A stretch of 64,000 bases of DNA from Cytomitobacter sp965233535 (GCA_965233535.1 OZ247489.1:124001-188000); one strand, 5' to 3'. Counted from the first letter of the stretch, positions 1-8,902 are shown. The notes: generated from the letters alone by a model not told the origin. Numbers and translations: made by a program.

Positions 1-468
1 TATAAATTAAATGTAGCAGTTTTGTCAAAACAAATTAAAAAAATGCCTTGGGTGAAAAACTGTATTGTAAAGAAAGTATGGCCTGATAGAGTTATAATTT
101 TTATCGAAGAGCATATTCCGATATTTAAAAAAGATGAGATTTACATTACTTCTGATGGATTAGCGCTTGGCACACACTATCCTATAAATCGTATACACTA
201 TTTGGGTGATTTTAATGAATATGAAGCAAGTGATTTGTTATATATTTTGCTCAAACATTCCAATATATTAGACACTACATGGGCTGTTCATAGGGTAAGA
301 CAAAATAGATGGGATGTGATTTTAGATTCTGGGTTAAGGATAAAATGTGGGGATCATAAATTAGAAAAATCGTTAATGCGTTATCTGACTTTACCACCAC
401 AAATTCCAAAAACTAATATAGTAGATTTCAGACATCCACAGCGCACTGTGTTTTATAATGAAAATTAG
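1..468 (+). CDS. ftsQ: cell division protein FtsQ, 3' part (runs off left edge)
   Basis: C-terminal about 155 residues of the inner-membrane divisome protein FtsQ, which links early and late division proteins in the periplasm. The frame is open to base 1, so the start lies outside the window. The stretch MPWVKNCIVKKVWPDRV followed by FIEEHIPIF is the end of the POTRA domain (family pattern: PWV-x-A-x-V-x-R-x-WP-D, then E-x-x-P). The tail ends with the family-like VDFRHPQRTVF strand. FtsQ normally sits in the dcw cluster, but here ruvX follows 29 bases downstream. The three mur genes of this window lie far away on the other strand, so the cluster is broken up. Confidence 0.85.
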   Translation, partial: YKLNVAVLSKQIKKMPWVKNCIVKKVWPDRVIIFIEEHIPIFKKDEIYITSDGLALGTHYPINRIHYLGDFNEYEASDLLYILLKHSNILDTTWAVHRVRQNRWDVILDSGLRIKCGDHKLEKSLMRYLTLPPQIPKTNIVDFRHPQRTVFYNEN

Positions 469-497
469 GTTAGCATAGTGATAAGGTTGGTGAAATA

Positions 498-914
498 GTG
501 AGTATTCCACAAAAAGGCGTATTAATGGGCGTTGATTTTGGAGAAGTGAGAACAGGTGTAGCATTCTCAGATTATGATCAGAAATTTGCATTTCCAAATG
601 GAATATATGGACCTAAAAGTAAAGTTACAGCTTTATTACATGATTTAATTGTTGAGCGAGAAGTTGTGGGTATTGTAGTAGGATGGCCTTTAAATATGAA
701 AGGTGAAGAAGCATTTCAATGCAAGAAAACACAACTATTTATAGATGAGTTAAAAAAATTATGGGATGGTCCAATTGCAACTTTTGATGAGCGACTAAGT
801 AGTTTATATGTTTCATCCACTTATAGTGCAGGAATGAAGCTAGATACTGATGATGCATTATCTGCAATGACAATACTTAATTCATTTATGGAAAGCAGAA
901 AATATTCGTTATAG
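498..914 (+). CDS. ruvX: YqgF/RuvX-type pre-16S rRNA nuclease
   Basis: RNase H-fold protein of the YqgF/RuvX family, 138 residues, the usual size. Family knowledge gives it a role in 5' maturation of 16S rRNA, formerly a putative Holliday-junction resolvase. Visible motifs are MGVDFGEVRTGVAFSD (first acidic residue plus G-x-x-R-x-G), VVGWPLNMKGEE, FDERLSS and the C-terminal DTDDALSA acidic motif. The GTG at 498 starts the frame; an ATG at 525, directly before GVDFG, is an alternative start. It lies between ftsQ and rpsT on the same strand. Confidence 0.9.
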   Translation: MSIPQKGVLMGVDFGEVRTGVAFSDYDQKFAFPNGIYGPKSKVTALLHDLIVEREVVGIVVGWPLNMKGEEAFQCKKTQLFIDELKKLWDGPIATFDERLSSLYVSSTYSAGMKLDTDDALSAMTILNSFMESRKYSL

Positions 915-1046
915 TATGTGCATAATTAGAGACATGAACAGTATAAATTGAACGGTCTTCAAATTTTATATTGTGCATAGAATTAAGATTTACACTATTT
1001 ATTGATTACAGAAATTGTTGTAGAATTGTGGTTAAATGAGGTGAAA

Positions 1047-1304
1047 ATGGCTAATCATGCTTCCACAAAAAAACGTATTCGTAGAGATACTAGAGTGCGT
1101 ATAGAGAATAAGAGCAAAAAGACAAGATTAAAAAGCTTAATTAAGAGTTTGGCGCAATCCATGGAAAGTGGAGAAAAAAATGTTGAGCTTTTCCAAAAAG
1201 TTCAATCTTACGTAGACAAATGCGGTAGAGTTGGTATTGTGCATCATGCAAATGCTAGTAGAAAAATCAGCAAAATGTCTAAAACATTTCATAGCGCTGC
1301 CTAA
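1047..1304 (+). CDS. rpsT: 30S ribosomal protein S20
   Basis: Small basic protein of 85 residues that binds 16S rRNA. It begins MANHASTKKRIRRD (family: MANHKSAKKRIR) and has the typical NKSKKTRLKS helix and C-terminal GRVGIVHHANASRKISK. The frame extends upstream to 1002, but the ATG at 1047 gives the conserved N-terminus and has a GAGG Shine-Dalgarno sequence just upstream. The stop overlaps the dnaA start by one base (TAATG), so the two genes are translationally linked. An rpsT-dnaA pair is also known in Rickettsia. Confidence 0.95.
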   Translation: MANHASTKKRIRRDTRVRIENKSKKTRLKSLIKSLAQSMESGEKNVELFQKVQSYVDKCGRVGIVHHANASRKISKMSKTFHSAA

Positions 1305-2584
1305 TGAATAACGTCTGGGAATCAGTAGTAAGTAAATTAAGAGTCAAATTAGGTAGCGAGATAATTGAAAGTTGGTTTTCAGGTATTGAAGCAAGTGTAC
1401 AAGGTGATAATTTACAGCTTTCTGTAAATAGTAAATTTGTATCTAATTGGATTTCTATTCATTATTTAGACATTCTCCAAGATATCGTAAGAGAAACGTG
1501 TGATTTGGGTGTTTCATTATGCGTAAAAGCAAAAAAAAGCACTCCTAAATCATCTAATGTGAGTAGTGAATATTCACTTCCTTTAGATCCTGCAATGACT
1601 TTTGATAAATTTATTGTTGGTAGATCTAACGAAATGGCATTTACATCTGCTTTGAGAATAGCAGAATCTTCAGATAGAATTTTCAACCCATTATTTATAT
1701 ATGGACCTGTTGGTCTAGGAAAAACACATTTAATGCATGCTGTAGGTTGGTATATCAAACAAAACCGTGATGGTAAAAATATATGCTACTTATCTGCTGA
1801 GCAGTTTATGATTAAATTTATAACTGCATTAAAGCAAAGAGATATGATGTCATTTAAAGAGGAATTGAGATCATTTGATTATCTTATGATAGATGATTTT
1901 CAGTTTTTATCTGGTAAAGATTCAACACAGGAAGAATTTTTTCATACATTTGTATATTTAATTTCACAGGGTAAGCAGCTAATTATTTCTGCTGATAAGG
2001 CTCCATCTGAGTTATCTGGAATTGAAGAAAGATTACGTTCTAGATTAGGTAGTGGACTGGTTGTAAACATACATCCTGCAAATTATGAGTTAAGATTGAG
2101 TATTTTGCAAGAAAAGTCTGTAGGTAGAAATATCAATGATGACATACTGCATTTTATTGCTGAAAATGTGAAATCAAGTATCCGTGAATTAGGTGGAGCT
2201 TTAATGAGAGTCATTGCGTATGTAGATTTTTTCAAAAAAGATTTAGATCTTGAAACTGTTCGGGGAATTTTAAAAGAGTTTGTGCAAGATAAAAGAATTA
2301 TTACACCAGATTTAATTATTAATTCTATTTGTGAGTATTATAGAATCGAAAAAGATGAATTATGCTCAAAGTCTCGGAAGAGAGAAATTTTAAAGCCCAG
2401 ACAAATTGCTATGTATTTGTGTAGAGAGTTAACTGATAGATCATTGCCAGAAATAGGGCGCCTTCTAGGAGGAAAGGATCATTCAACTGCTTTGCATAGT
2501 ATTAAAAAAATAGAAACTGGAATTGAAAAGGAAGAAAATTTAGGACTCGAAGTTGAAAATATCAAGAAACTTATAGATAAATAA
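1304..2584 (+). CDS. dnaA: chromosomal replication initiator DnaA
   Basis: Initiator ATPase that binds DnaA boxes and opens oriC. It has 426 residues, slightly short because linker domain II is brief. Domain I starts WESVVSKLRVKLG. The AAA+ core shows Walker A GPVGLGKTH, Walker B YLMIDDFQFL and sensor II SIRELGGAL. Domain IV ends with the DNA-binding signature GGKDHSTALHSIKKIE. It overlaps rpsT by one base. I saw no cluster of consensus DnaA boxes (TTATNCACA) in the 97 bases before glmU or upstream of rpsT, so the origin is probably elsewhere. Confidence 0.97.
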   Translation: MNNVWESVVSKLRVKLGSEIIESWFSGIEASVQGDNLQLSVNSKFVSNWISIHYLDILQDIVRETCDLGVSLCVKAKKSTPKSSNVSSEYSLPLDPAMTFDKFIVGRSNEMAFTSALRIAESSDRIFNPLFIYGPVGLGKTHLMHAVGWYIKQNRDGKNICYLSAEQFMIKFITALKQRDMMSFKEELRSFDYLMIDDFQFLSGKDSTQEEFFHTFVYLISQGKQLIISADKAPSELSGIEERLRSRLGSGLVVNIHPANYELRLSILQEKSVGRNINDDILHFIAENVKSSIRELGGALMRVIAYVDFFKKDLDLETVRGILKEFVQDKRIITPDLIINSICEYYRIEKDELCSKSRKREILKPRQIAMYLCRELTDRSLPEIGRLLGGKDHSTALHSIKKIETGIEKEENLGLEVENIKKLIDK

Positions 2585-2606
2585 AAATAGTTAAGAAAGT
2601 GTTAAT

Positions 2607-2630
2607 AAATAGATTAAATTTAATCTATTT
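2607..2630. terminator. 24-bp perfect palindrome after dnaA
   Basis: A perfect inverted repeat with no spacer (arms 2607-2618 and 2619-2630, centred on AAATTT) lies 22 bases after the dnaA stop. As RNA it could fold into a stem, but it has little loop and only a short U-rich tail, so it may be a weak terminator or a protein-binding palindrome instead. Confidence 0.4.
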
Positions 2631-2681
2631 TAAGTTTTATTATATCAGTTGCAATTTCTTGTTTATTTGTTATAAGAGTAT

Positions 2682-3929
2682 ATGACAATTGGAATCATAT
2701 TAGCAGCTGGATCTGGGACTAGATTTGGAAAGAAATCAAAATTATTTGTAGATCTATGCGGGCAGAGAGTAATAGATTATCCAATTAATTTATGTAAAAA
2801 GTTAAATCTTAGTTCTATTAACCTTGTTGTAAAAGATAAATCTCAATTTCAGGATGAGCAATATGATTTATATGAGCAATCAAATGATCAAAAAGGCACT
2901 GGAGCTGCAGTGAAGGCTATGATTTCTGAAGAGTTAAGTGAAAATGTTTTAATTTTGTTAGGAGATTGTCCTTTAGTTGATGAGAGTGTTATTAGAGCAG
3001 CACTCAATAAGTTAAAAGAAAGTGATTTAGTGATTGGTGGAGTTCCAAGTAAGGGGAAACATTCTTATGGTAGAATTAAATGTGAAGGTGATGAAGTAGT
3101 AGCTATTGAAGAAGCGTCAGTTTATAAAAATGAAACTCCATTTAGAAATGCAGGGTGGATGCTTTGCAAAGGTAAGCATTTTCATAAACTATTGAGTGAA
3201 ATTCCATTAATTCATGGCGAATATTATTTAACTGAATGTGTAAGAATTGCACATCAAAGTGGCTTAAAAGTTAGAATGGTTGAATCTAAGTGCGATATAG
3301 GTATAAATACTCAGAAAGATTATTGCGATGTTGTGGAGAAATTGCAAAATAAGTGGCGTAGTGCAGCTTTAGAAAAAGGCGTTTCAATGCTTGATCCAAG
3401 CTCAGTTTATTTTTCATATGATACAATAGTTGAGGCTGATGTGAGAATTAATCCACATGTGGTTTTTAAAAGAGGGGTAATGATTAAATCTGGAACTGAA
3501 ATTCAATCTTTTTCACAAATTGAGGATAGCTGTATAGGTGAAGATTGTATTGTGGGTCCATTTGCGAATATAAGATCTGGAACTGTTTTAGGTCAAAATG
3601 TGCAAATAGGATCCTTTGTTGAAACTAAGAATAGTAAATTTTCTAATGGGAGCAAAGCAAAACATTTGAGCTATGTTGGGGATGCTGAAATAGGTGCAGG
3701 CTCTAATGTAGGAGCTGGCGTAGTGTTTTGTAATTATGATGGAAAAAATAAAAACAAATCAGTTGTAGGTGACAATAGTTTGTTAGGGGCTAATAGTTCA
3801 TATGTTGCTCCAATTGTCATAGGAAATGATGTGCAAGTTGGAGCTGGTAGTGTCATTACTAAAGATGTAAAATCTCAGTGTCTAGCTGTTACACGAGCTG
3901 AGCAAAAGCAGTATAGGAGAAAAATTTAA
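2682..3929 (+). CDS. glmU: bifunctional N-acetylglucosamine-1-P uridyltransferase / glucosamine-1-P acetyltransferase GlmU
   Basis: Makes UDP-GlcNAc for peptidoglycan and lipid A: the C-terminal domain acetylates GlcN-1-P and the N-terminal domain transfers uridylate. The N-terminus shows the pyrophosphorylase loop LAAGSGTRFGKKSK, then LLGDCPL and DQKGTGAA. The C-terminal third is a left-handed beta-helix of hexapeptide repeats, with the acetyltransferase His in AKHLSYVGDAEIG and CNYDGKNK. At 415 residues it is shorter than the usual ~450, trimmed mainly at the C-terminus. One base separates it from glmS, so the two form an operon supplying the same pathway. Confidence 0.95.
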   Translation: MTIGIILAAGSGTRFGKKSKLFVDLCGQRVIDYPINLCKKLNLSSINLVVKDKSQFQDEQYDLYEQSNDQKGTGAAVKAMISEELSENVLILLGDCPLVDESVIRAALNKLKESDLVIGGVPSKGKHSYGRIKCEGDEVVAIEEASVYKNETPFRNAGWMLCKGKHFHKLLSEIPLIHGEYYLTECVRIAHQSGLKVRMVESKCDIGINTQKDYCDVVEKLQNKWRSAALEKGVSMLDPSSVYFSYDTIVEADVRINPHVVFKRGVMIKSGTEIQSFSQIEDSCIGEDCIVGPFANIRSGTVLGQNVQIGSFVETKNSKFSNGSKAKHLSYVGDAEIGAGSNVGAGVVFCNYDGKNKNKSVVGDNSLLGANSSYVAPIVIGNDVQVGAGSVITKDVKSQCLAVTRAEQKQYRRKI

Positions 3930-3930
3930 G

Positions 3931-5712
3931 ATGTGCGGGTTAATAGGAATTATTCATAAGGATGGCAATGTTTATGATAGATTGTATAACGGTTTAGAAT
4001 ATTTACAGTACAGAGGTTATGATTCTTGTGGAATATCTTTAATTGATAATGGTAGCTTTAAAATTAACAAACAAATTGGATCTGTGCATGGTTTGAAAAA
4101 GTCTAATGAAAAAGGTCAAATTGGAATAGGGCATACTCGCTGGGCTACACATGGGTGCATTAGTATTAAAAATACACATCCTTTTATTTATAAGAATCTT
4201 GCTATTGTTCATAATGGTATTATAGAGAATTACGCGGATATTAAAGAAAATTATCCTGATTATGAATGGAAAACAGGCTCTGACACTGAAGTGATTTTAA
4301 AATCTGCATACGTATATTTGAATGAATATAAAAACACACATAGTGATGAGGAGTGTGGTGAAAATAATATTAATGCATGGAAAGATACTTTTAAAAAATT
4401 GACAGAAGAATTAGAAGGTTCATTTGCGGTAGCATTTTTAGATTTAAACTTTCCTGGGAAATTGTTTTTCATTAGAAAAGGATTGAGTGTACTTTCTATT
4501 GCTGTATCAGATGATTTCGCAGCTGTTTCTTCGGACTGTTTAGCATTATCAAATTTGGCAGATCATGTAATTGATATAGAAGATGGTCAATTTGGTTATG
4601 TAGAATTAGGTGAATATAAGATATTTGGCGGGGAAATAAATGAAAAGAGACGTATTGTTAAATCTTTTGCAATGAGAGATGAGCCGCATGATACATGGTT
4701 TTGCCATGAATTTCGTAACCAACCAACTGTGTTATCTAATGCTATGTCTAAATTGACTAATACTTTTGTATGGCCTGAAGTAACACCTAATTTTATTGAA
4801 TTAGTTGGATGTGGAAGTGCATATTTAGCTGGATGTGTTGGAAGGCATTGGATTGAGAAATATGCAGGTATTTTATGTAGATCTCAAATGTCATTTGAAT
4901 GGTCTGATATTCAAGGTCATAACAAAACTATTGCTCTTATATCTCAATCTGGTGAAACTGCAGATACTTTATCTGTTTTTAAAAAAATTAAAAGTAAAAA
5001 TGTAAATACAATTGGATTTGTGAATACTTTAGGGAGTACACTTTCTAGATCTGTTGATAACATAGTTCCTACTTTTGTTGGTCAAGAAGTTAGTGTTGCT
5101 TCTACTAAAGCGATGACTGGTCAAATGTTATCACTATTTTTATGGTCTAATAAACTTGCTAATATCAGCCGACATAATGAGTTGGCTGATTTATTTGAGA
5201 AGATGGCAAATTTAATAAATGCACTTCCTCACATTACTACTGAAGTAGTGGATATTTGTTCTAATGTAAGAGATTTGTTTATTCTTGCAAAAGATAACCT
5301 TGTGCCAATAGCCCATGAAGGAGCATTGAAAATCAAAGAATTAGCATATGTACATGCAGAAGCATTTAGTGCGAGTGAATTGAAACATGGTCCATTGGCT
5401 TTAGTAAGCAGTCATCATGATGCTTCACAAGTTATTATATTTTTAGCTCCATCTTCTAGTCATTTGTGGAAAAAAATACTTTCATCAGTTGAAGAAGTTC
5501 AAAGTCGTGGTGGTAAAGTGATTATGATTACTGATAAACCTGAGTGTTTTAAGAATGCTCACTCTGTAATTAAAATGCCATATATAGAGAATGATTTAGC
5601 TCCCTTCCTTTATGTTCTTCCAATGCAGTGGTTAGCGTATGGAATTGCGATGAGAAAAGGTAACTCTATAGACATGCCAAGAAACCTGGCCAAATCTGTG
5701 ACTGTAGAATAA
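3931..5712 (+). CDS. glmS: glutamine-fructose-6-phosphate aminotransferase GlmS
   Basis: First enzyme of amino-sugar synthesis: fructose-6-P plus glutamine gives glucosamine-6-P. After Met comes the catalytic Cys2 (MCGLIGII) of the Ntn glutaminase domain, with GHTRWATHG and the HNGIIENY loop. The isomerase half carries two SIS domains with ISQSGETADTL and VGCGSAYLAG. The C-terminus LAKSVTVE matches the family's conserved end. It has 593 residues, near the usual 600. It follows glmU by one base. Confidence 0.97.
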   Translation: MCGLIGIIHKDGNVYDRLYNGLEYLQYRGYDSCGISLIDNGSFKINKQIGSVHGLKKSNEKGQIGIGHTRWATHGCISIKNTHPFIYKNLAIVHNGIIENYADIKENYPDYEWKTGSDTEVILKSAYVYLNEYKNTHSDEECGENNINAWKDTFKKLTEELEGSFAVAFLDLNFPGKLFFIRKGLSVLSIAVSDDFAAVSSDCLALSNLADHVIDIEDGQFGYVELGEYKIFGGEINEKRRIVKSFAMRDEPHDTWFCHEFRNQPTVLSNAMSKLTNTFVWPEVTPNFIELVGCGSAYLAGCVGRHWIEKYAGILCRSQMSFEWSDIQGHNKTIALISQSGETADTLSVFKKIKSKNVNTIGFVNTLGSTLSRSVDNIVPTFVGQEVSVASTKAMTGQMLSLFLWSNKLANISRHNELADLFEKMANLINALPHITTEVVDICSNVRDLFILAKDNLVPIAHEGALKIKELAYVHAEAFSASELKHGPLALVSSHHDASQVIIFLAPSSSHLWKKILSSVEEVQSRGGKVIMITDKPECFKNAHSVIKMPYIENDLAPFLYVLPMQWLAYGIAMRKGNSIDMPRNLAKSVTVE

Positions 5713-5785
5713 GTTATATATTCTTTCATAATAAATTTGTAGAAAATTTACTCATTTTTATACCTTTACTAACATTATTATCATT

Positions 5786-6505
5786 ATGTTCTTATTATTG
5801 GTGCTATTGGCGAGTAATTTATATGCAAAAAGTTTTATCGGAATTGGGTATAAACCACATTGCGAATTTTTCAAGATAGAAAATGGTAGATTTGAAAATA
5901 AAATTGGAAAAGTTCGTGGTAATATGCAATTAATCGGTGGAGATGCTGGTAAAGAATTATTAAAAAATGAATTTTTCTCTCAAAAGAAATTTCTTCTAGG
6001 TAACGCTTTATCAATATCATTTTCTACATCTACTTCACATAGAATCAGTCTAATAAAATCTCTAGCATTTAATATCAATTTGAAAAAGAATAGTAAAATT
6101 ATTGATTACAATAATGGTAGCGGGTTAAATATAAAGATTGATTATCAACATAGTAGCAGCATAAGCGGTGGTTTATTTGCATTGTTAAAATTAAATCATA
6201 AAACAGGAATATACTTTGGTGGTGAAGTTCATGCGCATTACCCAGAACAAATTGTAGTGAATATTAAAACTGATAATTATAGAGACAGAATGGTTCATTA
6301 TAAAACAAATTATTTAAAAATCATGCCATGCATAGGAACGCAAGTCCAACTAAATTCAAAAATAGGAATTGATTTAGGGGTGAGGTATTTTAGAAATTTT
6401 ATTAAAACTAAAAGTGAAGATGAAGAAATTCCCTTAGACTTTAAAGTAAAATATTCATCAATTTATTTAAGCTCTACACTTTCATTTCGTATCAAATCTG
6501 ACTAA
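5786..6505 (+). CDS. hypothetical exported protein, probable small outer-membrane beta-barrel
   Basis: I do not recognise a specific family. The 239-residue product begins with a hydrophobic segment ending LYAKS, which reads as a signal peptide although its charged n-region is missing; no ATG, GTG or TTG lies just upstream in frame. The rest alternates polar and hydrophobic residues with amphipathic strands (SGGLFALLKLNHKTGIYFGG, IGIDLGVRYFRNF, SSIYLSSTLSFRI), typical of small porin-like surface proteins of intracellular alphaproteobacteria. It stands alone between glmS and the convergent asd. A surface role is inference. Confidence 0.55.
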   Translation: MFLLLVLLASNLYAKSFIGIGYKPHCEFFKIENGRFENKIGKVRGNMQLIGGDAGKELLKNEFFSQKKFLLGNALSISFSTSTSHRISLIKSLAFNINLKKNSKIIDYNNGSGLNIKIDYQHSSSISGGLFALLKLNHKTGIYFGGEVHAHYPEQIVVNIKTDNYRDRMVHYKTNYLKIMPCIGTQVQLNSKIGIDLGVRYFRNFIKTKSEDEEIPLDFKVKYSSIYLSSTLSFRIKSD

Positions 6506-6628
6506 TGATCACTTGGTGAAGTTTTACGTTTATATATTTTAGCTAATTAGTCTGAATTTTTTTATCATATCAATTATCGTCATATTTATTTAAATCATAA
6601 TATATTGATGTGTATTTTCAATGATTGT

Positions 6629-7609
6629 TTAATTATTTTTATTGTTTAATTTCTCAGCAATGACTTCAGCAATTTTCACACCATTCAAAGCTCCACCTAC
6701 ACGAATATTATCATAAGATACCCACATGCTCAGTACGCCATTAACAGATCGAACTCTGCTAATAAAAATCACATCCTCATTTGCAGATTCTCTTTGAGTC
6801 ATATATGCATCATCACGATCACATACATGAATAGAATCAGAGCTGCTTAAGGCTGCTATAGCATCTTTTCTACTAATATCACATGGAATATGTAAATCGA
6901 TTGCATGTCCTACTAAAACAGGAACACGGGAGCAAGTAATAGATATTTGTATTTTTTTATCAAGAATCTTCTGTACTTCTTGTTGTACTTTTGATTCTTC
7001 AGAAGATACAGCTTGAGAATCCAAATCTCCAATTTGTGGTAAAACATCGAAAGCGATACTTTTTTGAAAAAATGTAGCACTTACTTTTGCTGCCATAAAA
7101 GTTTTTTTAGTTTCTTCTAAAAGAGCTTTTGTTCCATTACTTCCAGCTCCAGATACAGATTGAAAAGCAGATGCAAAAATTTGTTCTATTTTTGTTTTGT
7201 AAGATAAGATGTTCAAAATGATTGCAATTGGAATTGCAACACAATTAGGAGAGCAAATTATTTTGTTTTCATTTAAAAGTGATGAATTTACCTCAGGTAT
7301 GCAAAGAGAAATATCTTTATCCATTCTCATAGCATCAGACTTATCAATTAAAATAGCATTAGATGCAAAGATCTTTCCTAAATAATTTCGAATCACATCA
7401 CTGCTTGCTGCATTAAATACTATATCAGCACTTTCAAAATCGAATTCATCTATTTTTGTGCATTGTAATACTTTGTCTTGCAAAGATAGCTCTTGCTCGA
7501 CTCGTCCAAGTAAATATAAATTCTTTATTGGAAAATTTCTCTCATGTAATATTTCAAGTACAGATCTTCCAATTAGACCACTAGCACCAATAATTGCAAC
7601 GTTAAACAT
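6629..7609 (-). CDS. asd: aspartate-semialdehyde dehydrogenase
   Basis: Reduces aspartyl-4-phosphate to aspartate semialdehyde, feeding diaminopimelate and lysine synthesis. The N-terminal Rossmann motif IIGASGLIGRSVLEIL and the active-site Cys in ICSPNCVAIP are present, followed by SVSGAGSNG. It has 326 residues, normal for the family. It lies 56 bases downstream of plsC on the same strand. With dapA at 24.4 kb it supports retention of the DAP branch for peptidoglycan cross-linking. Confidence 0.93.
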   Translation of the reverse strand: MFNVAIIGASGLIGRSVLEILHERNFPIKNLYLLGRVEQELSLQDKVLQCTKIDEFDFESADIVFNAASSDVIRNYLGKIFASNAILIDKSDAMRMDKDISLCIPEVNSSLLNENKIICSPNCVAIPIAIILNILSYKTKIEQIFASAFQSVSGAGSNGTKALLEETKKTFMAAKVSATFFQKSIAFDVLPQIGDLDSQAVSSEESKVQQEVQKILDKKIQISITCSRVPVLVGHAIDLHIPCDISRKDAIAALSSSDSIHVCDRDDAYMTQRESANEDVIFISRVRSVNGVLSMWVSYDNIRVGGALNGVKIAEVIAEKLNNKNN

Positions 7610-7665
7610 TACATAATTATTTCATAAAGCTTCAAATAACACTAGCAAGCCAATTGCTGTTTAAT

Positions 7666-8334
7666 CTATACACTTTCAATAGCATTTCTCACATTTTCAG
7701 GGGTAGGATCTACCGGATCATGAAAGTGGATATATATTTCGCCTATTCCAGAAAGCATTCCACCACCTTTCCAAAATGTTCCAGCATTTGTACTTACAGG
7801 ATAAATTTGCATTCCAAGATTTTCGGCTAATTTGAAAGCACCTTTTTTATATTCAATTCTTCTTCCATTTGGTACACGTGTTCCTTCAGGGAAAATTACT
7901 AATTGTTTATTTTGATTCAGCTGGGCACTTGCTTTATCTTGCCAATCTTTATTTATAACTCTACGATTCACAGCAATCATGCCTAACTTTTTACAGTACC
8001 AAGCATATACAGGAATTTTCATAATACTTTCCTTCATAACGAAAACAGATTTGTTTAAAGTTGCAAAAAGCAAAATAATTTCATAATAAGATTGATGTTT
8101 ACAACATATAATTGCAGGGCCATTTGGAGCTTTATGTGCGTTAATAATTTTACTTTTAATTCCAAAAATGCGGACAAGCAGAATTGTGATCTTGCACCAA
8201 AGTTTTACATGCATATAAGTAAGTCTTTCACTAACTAAGCAGGGGACTCCGATTACATAAAAAGTTATAGAAAATGTATAAAATATTGCCATAAATAAGT
8301 ATGATCTAAATGTGCATAATATTTTTTTCAACAT
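7666..8334 (-). CDS. plsC: 1-acyl-sn-glycerol-3-phosphate acyltransferase
   Basis: Membrane acyltransferase that turns lysophosphatidate into phosphatidate. It has an N-terminal membrane helix (YLFMAIFYTFSITFYVIGV), then block I KHQSYYE, block II VNRR and block III FPEGTR, the hallmarks of the PlsC/LPLAT family. Block I ends in Glu rather than the usual Asp (HX4D), a variant also familiar in related intracellular alphaproteobacteria. It has 222 residues. Its product is the substrate of CdsA, encoded at 59.3 kb. It is probably co-transcribed with asd. Confidence 0.9.
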   Translation of the reverse strand: MLKKILCTFRSYLFMAIFYTFSITFYVIGVPCLVSERLTYMHVKLWCKITILLVRIFGIKSKIINAHKAPNGPAIICCKHQSYYEIILLFATLNKSVFVMKESIMKIPVYAWYCKKLGMIAVNRRVINKDWQDKASAQLNQNKQLVIFPEGTRVPNGRRIEYKKGAFKLAENLGMQIYPVSTNAGTFWKGGGMLSGIGEIYIHFHDPVDPTPENVRNAIESV

Positions 8335-8374
8335 GATTCTATAATATCATAAATTTTTCTGCTATCATAACTAC

Positions 8375-8460
8375 GGACAGATGGCTGAGTGGCCGAAAGC
8401 ACCGGTCTTGAAAACCGGCAGATGTTATGCATCTCGTGGGTTCGAATCCCACTCTGTCCG
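8375..8460 (+). tRNA. tRNA-Ser(UGA)
   Basis: Class II cloverleaf of 86 bases. The acceptor stem is GGACAGA/TCTGTCC with discriminator G at 8460. The D arm is GCTGAGTGGC, the anticodon stem CCGGT/ACCGG holds a loop with anticodon TGA, and a long variable arm (GATGTTATGCATC) precedes the T arm GGGTTCGAATCCC. The 3' CCA is not encoded. Degenerate copies of its 3' end follow directly downstream. Confidence 0.95.
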
Positions 8461-8480
8461 AATTTTATAAGTTTTTTAGA

Positions 8481-8712
8481 GGATAGTGGACAAGGCGATT
8501 ATGAATTCAATGAATGATTTCAACCTTTATATCCGTTGAGGATATATAGCAAGATGATCGAGTATAGCGAGAATCATCAATCCCACTCTATCCGAGCTTT
8601 GTGAAGGATAGTGGACAAGATAATTATGAACGTAGTAAGTGATTATCAATCCCACTTTGCAAAGGATAGAGGGCAAGGCGATTATGAATATAATGAATGA
8701 TCGTCAATCATG
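8481..8712 (+). repeat. four imperfect ~58-66-bp hairpin repeats derived from tRNA-Ser ends
   Basis: Units begin at about 8481, 8540, 8606 and 8664, each with GGATAG(T)GG(A)CAAG followed by a GATTATGAA-like stretch. The second and third units continue into ATCCCACTCTATCC or ATCCCACTTTGC, matching the tRNA-Ser 3' end ATCCCACTCTGTCC. Each unit can fold: GGATAG...CTATCC is an outer stem and GATAAT/ATTATC, GATGAT/ATCATC or GGCGATTAT/ATGATCGTC form inner stems. The stem bases differ between units but still pair. Confidence 0.65.
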
Positions 8713-8827
8713 ATATAAAATTCTATAAATAAGCATTAGTGTGTAAAAATAACAGAAAGAGTTCAAAATTATTGAAATTCATTATTTTGTTATTTGTAGG
8801 CAGAGTGTTTTCTGTTATCATTAAATT

Positions 8828-8902
8828 GGATAGGTTGCTGAGAGGTTTAAGGTACCGCGCACAGCATACCGGTAAATTTATTTACTGGGTTCTACCCTAT
8901 CT
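8828..8902 (+). other. possible decayed tRNA-Ser-like element
   Basis: GGATAGG (8828-8834) can pair with CCTATCT (8896-8902), as in a tRNA acceptor stem. TTGCTGAGAGGTTTAAGG resembles the D arm of the nearby tRNA-Ser and GGGTTCTACC its T arm. An internal 8-bp hairpin (CCGGTAAA/TTTACTGG) sits where a variable arm would be. No legal anticodon loop or 7-base T loop can be drawn, so it is not a working tRNA. It could be a pseudo-tRNA or an unrelated structured RNA. Confidence 0.3.

Noticed and set aside
1002..1046. Upstream extension of rpsT
   Set aside because: The conserved S20 N-terminus and the Shine-Dalgarno sequence fit the ATG at 1047.
2585..2681. Origin of replication next to dnaA
   Set aside because: No cluster of DnaA-box-like sequences was seen; dnaA position alone is weak evidence in this group.
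8461..8712. CRISPR array
   Set aside because: Repeats are degenerate, lack unique equal-length spacers, match tRNA-Ser ends, and no cas gene is present.
8461..8712. RNase P or tmRNA gene
   Set aside because: GAGGATAGTGGAC only loosely resembles the RNase P 5' region, and no other conserved core element of either RNA follows.
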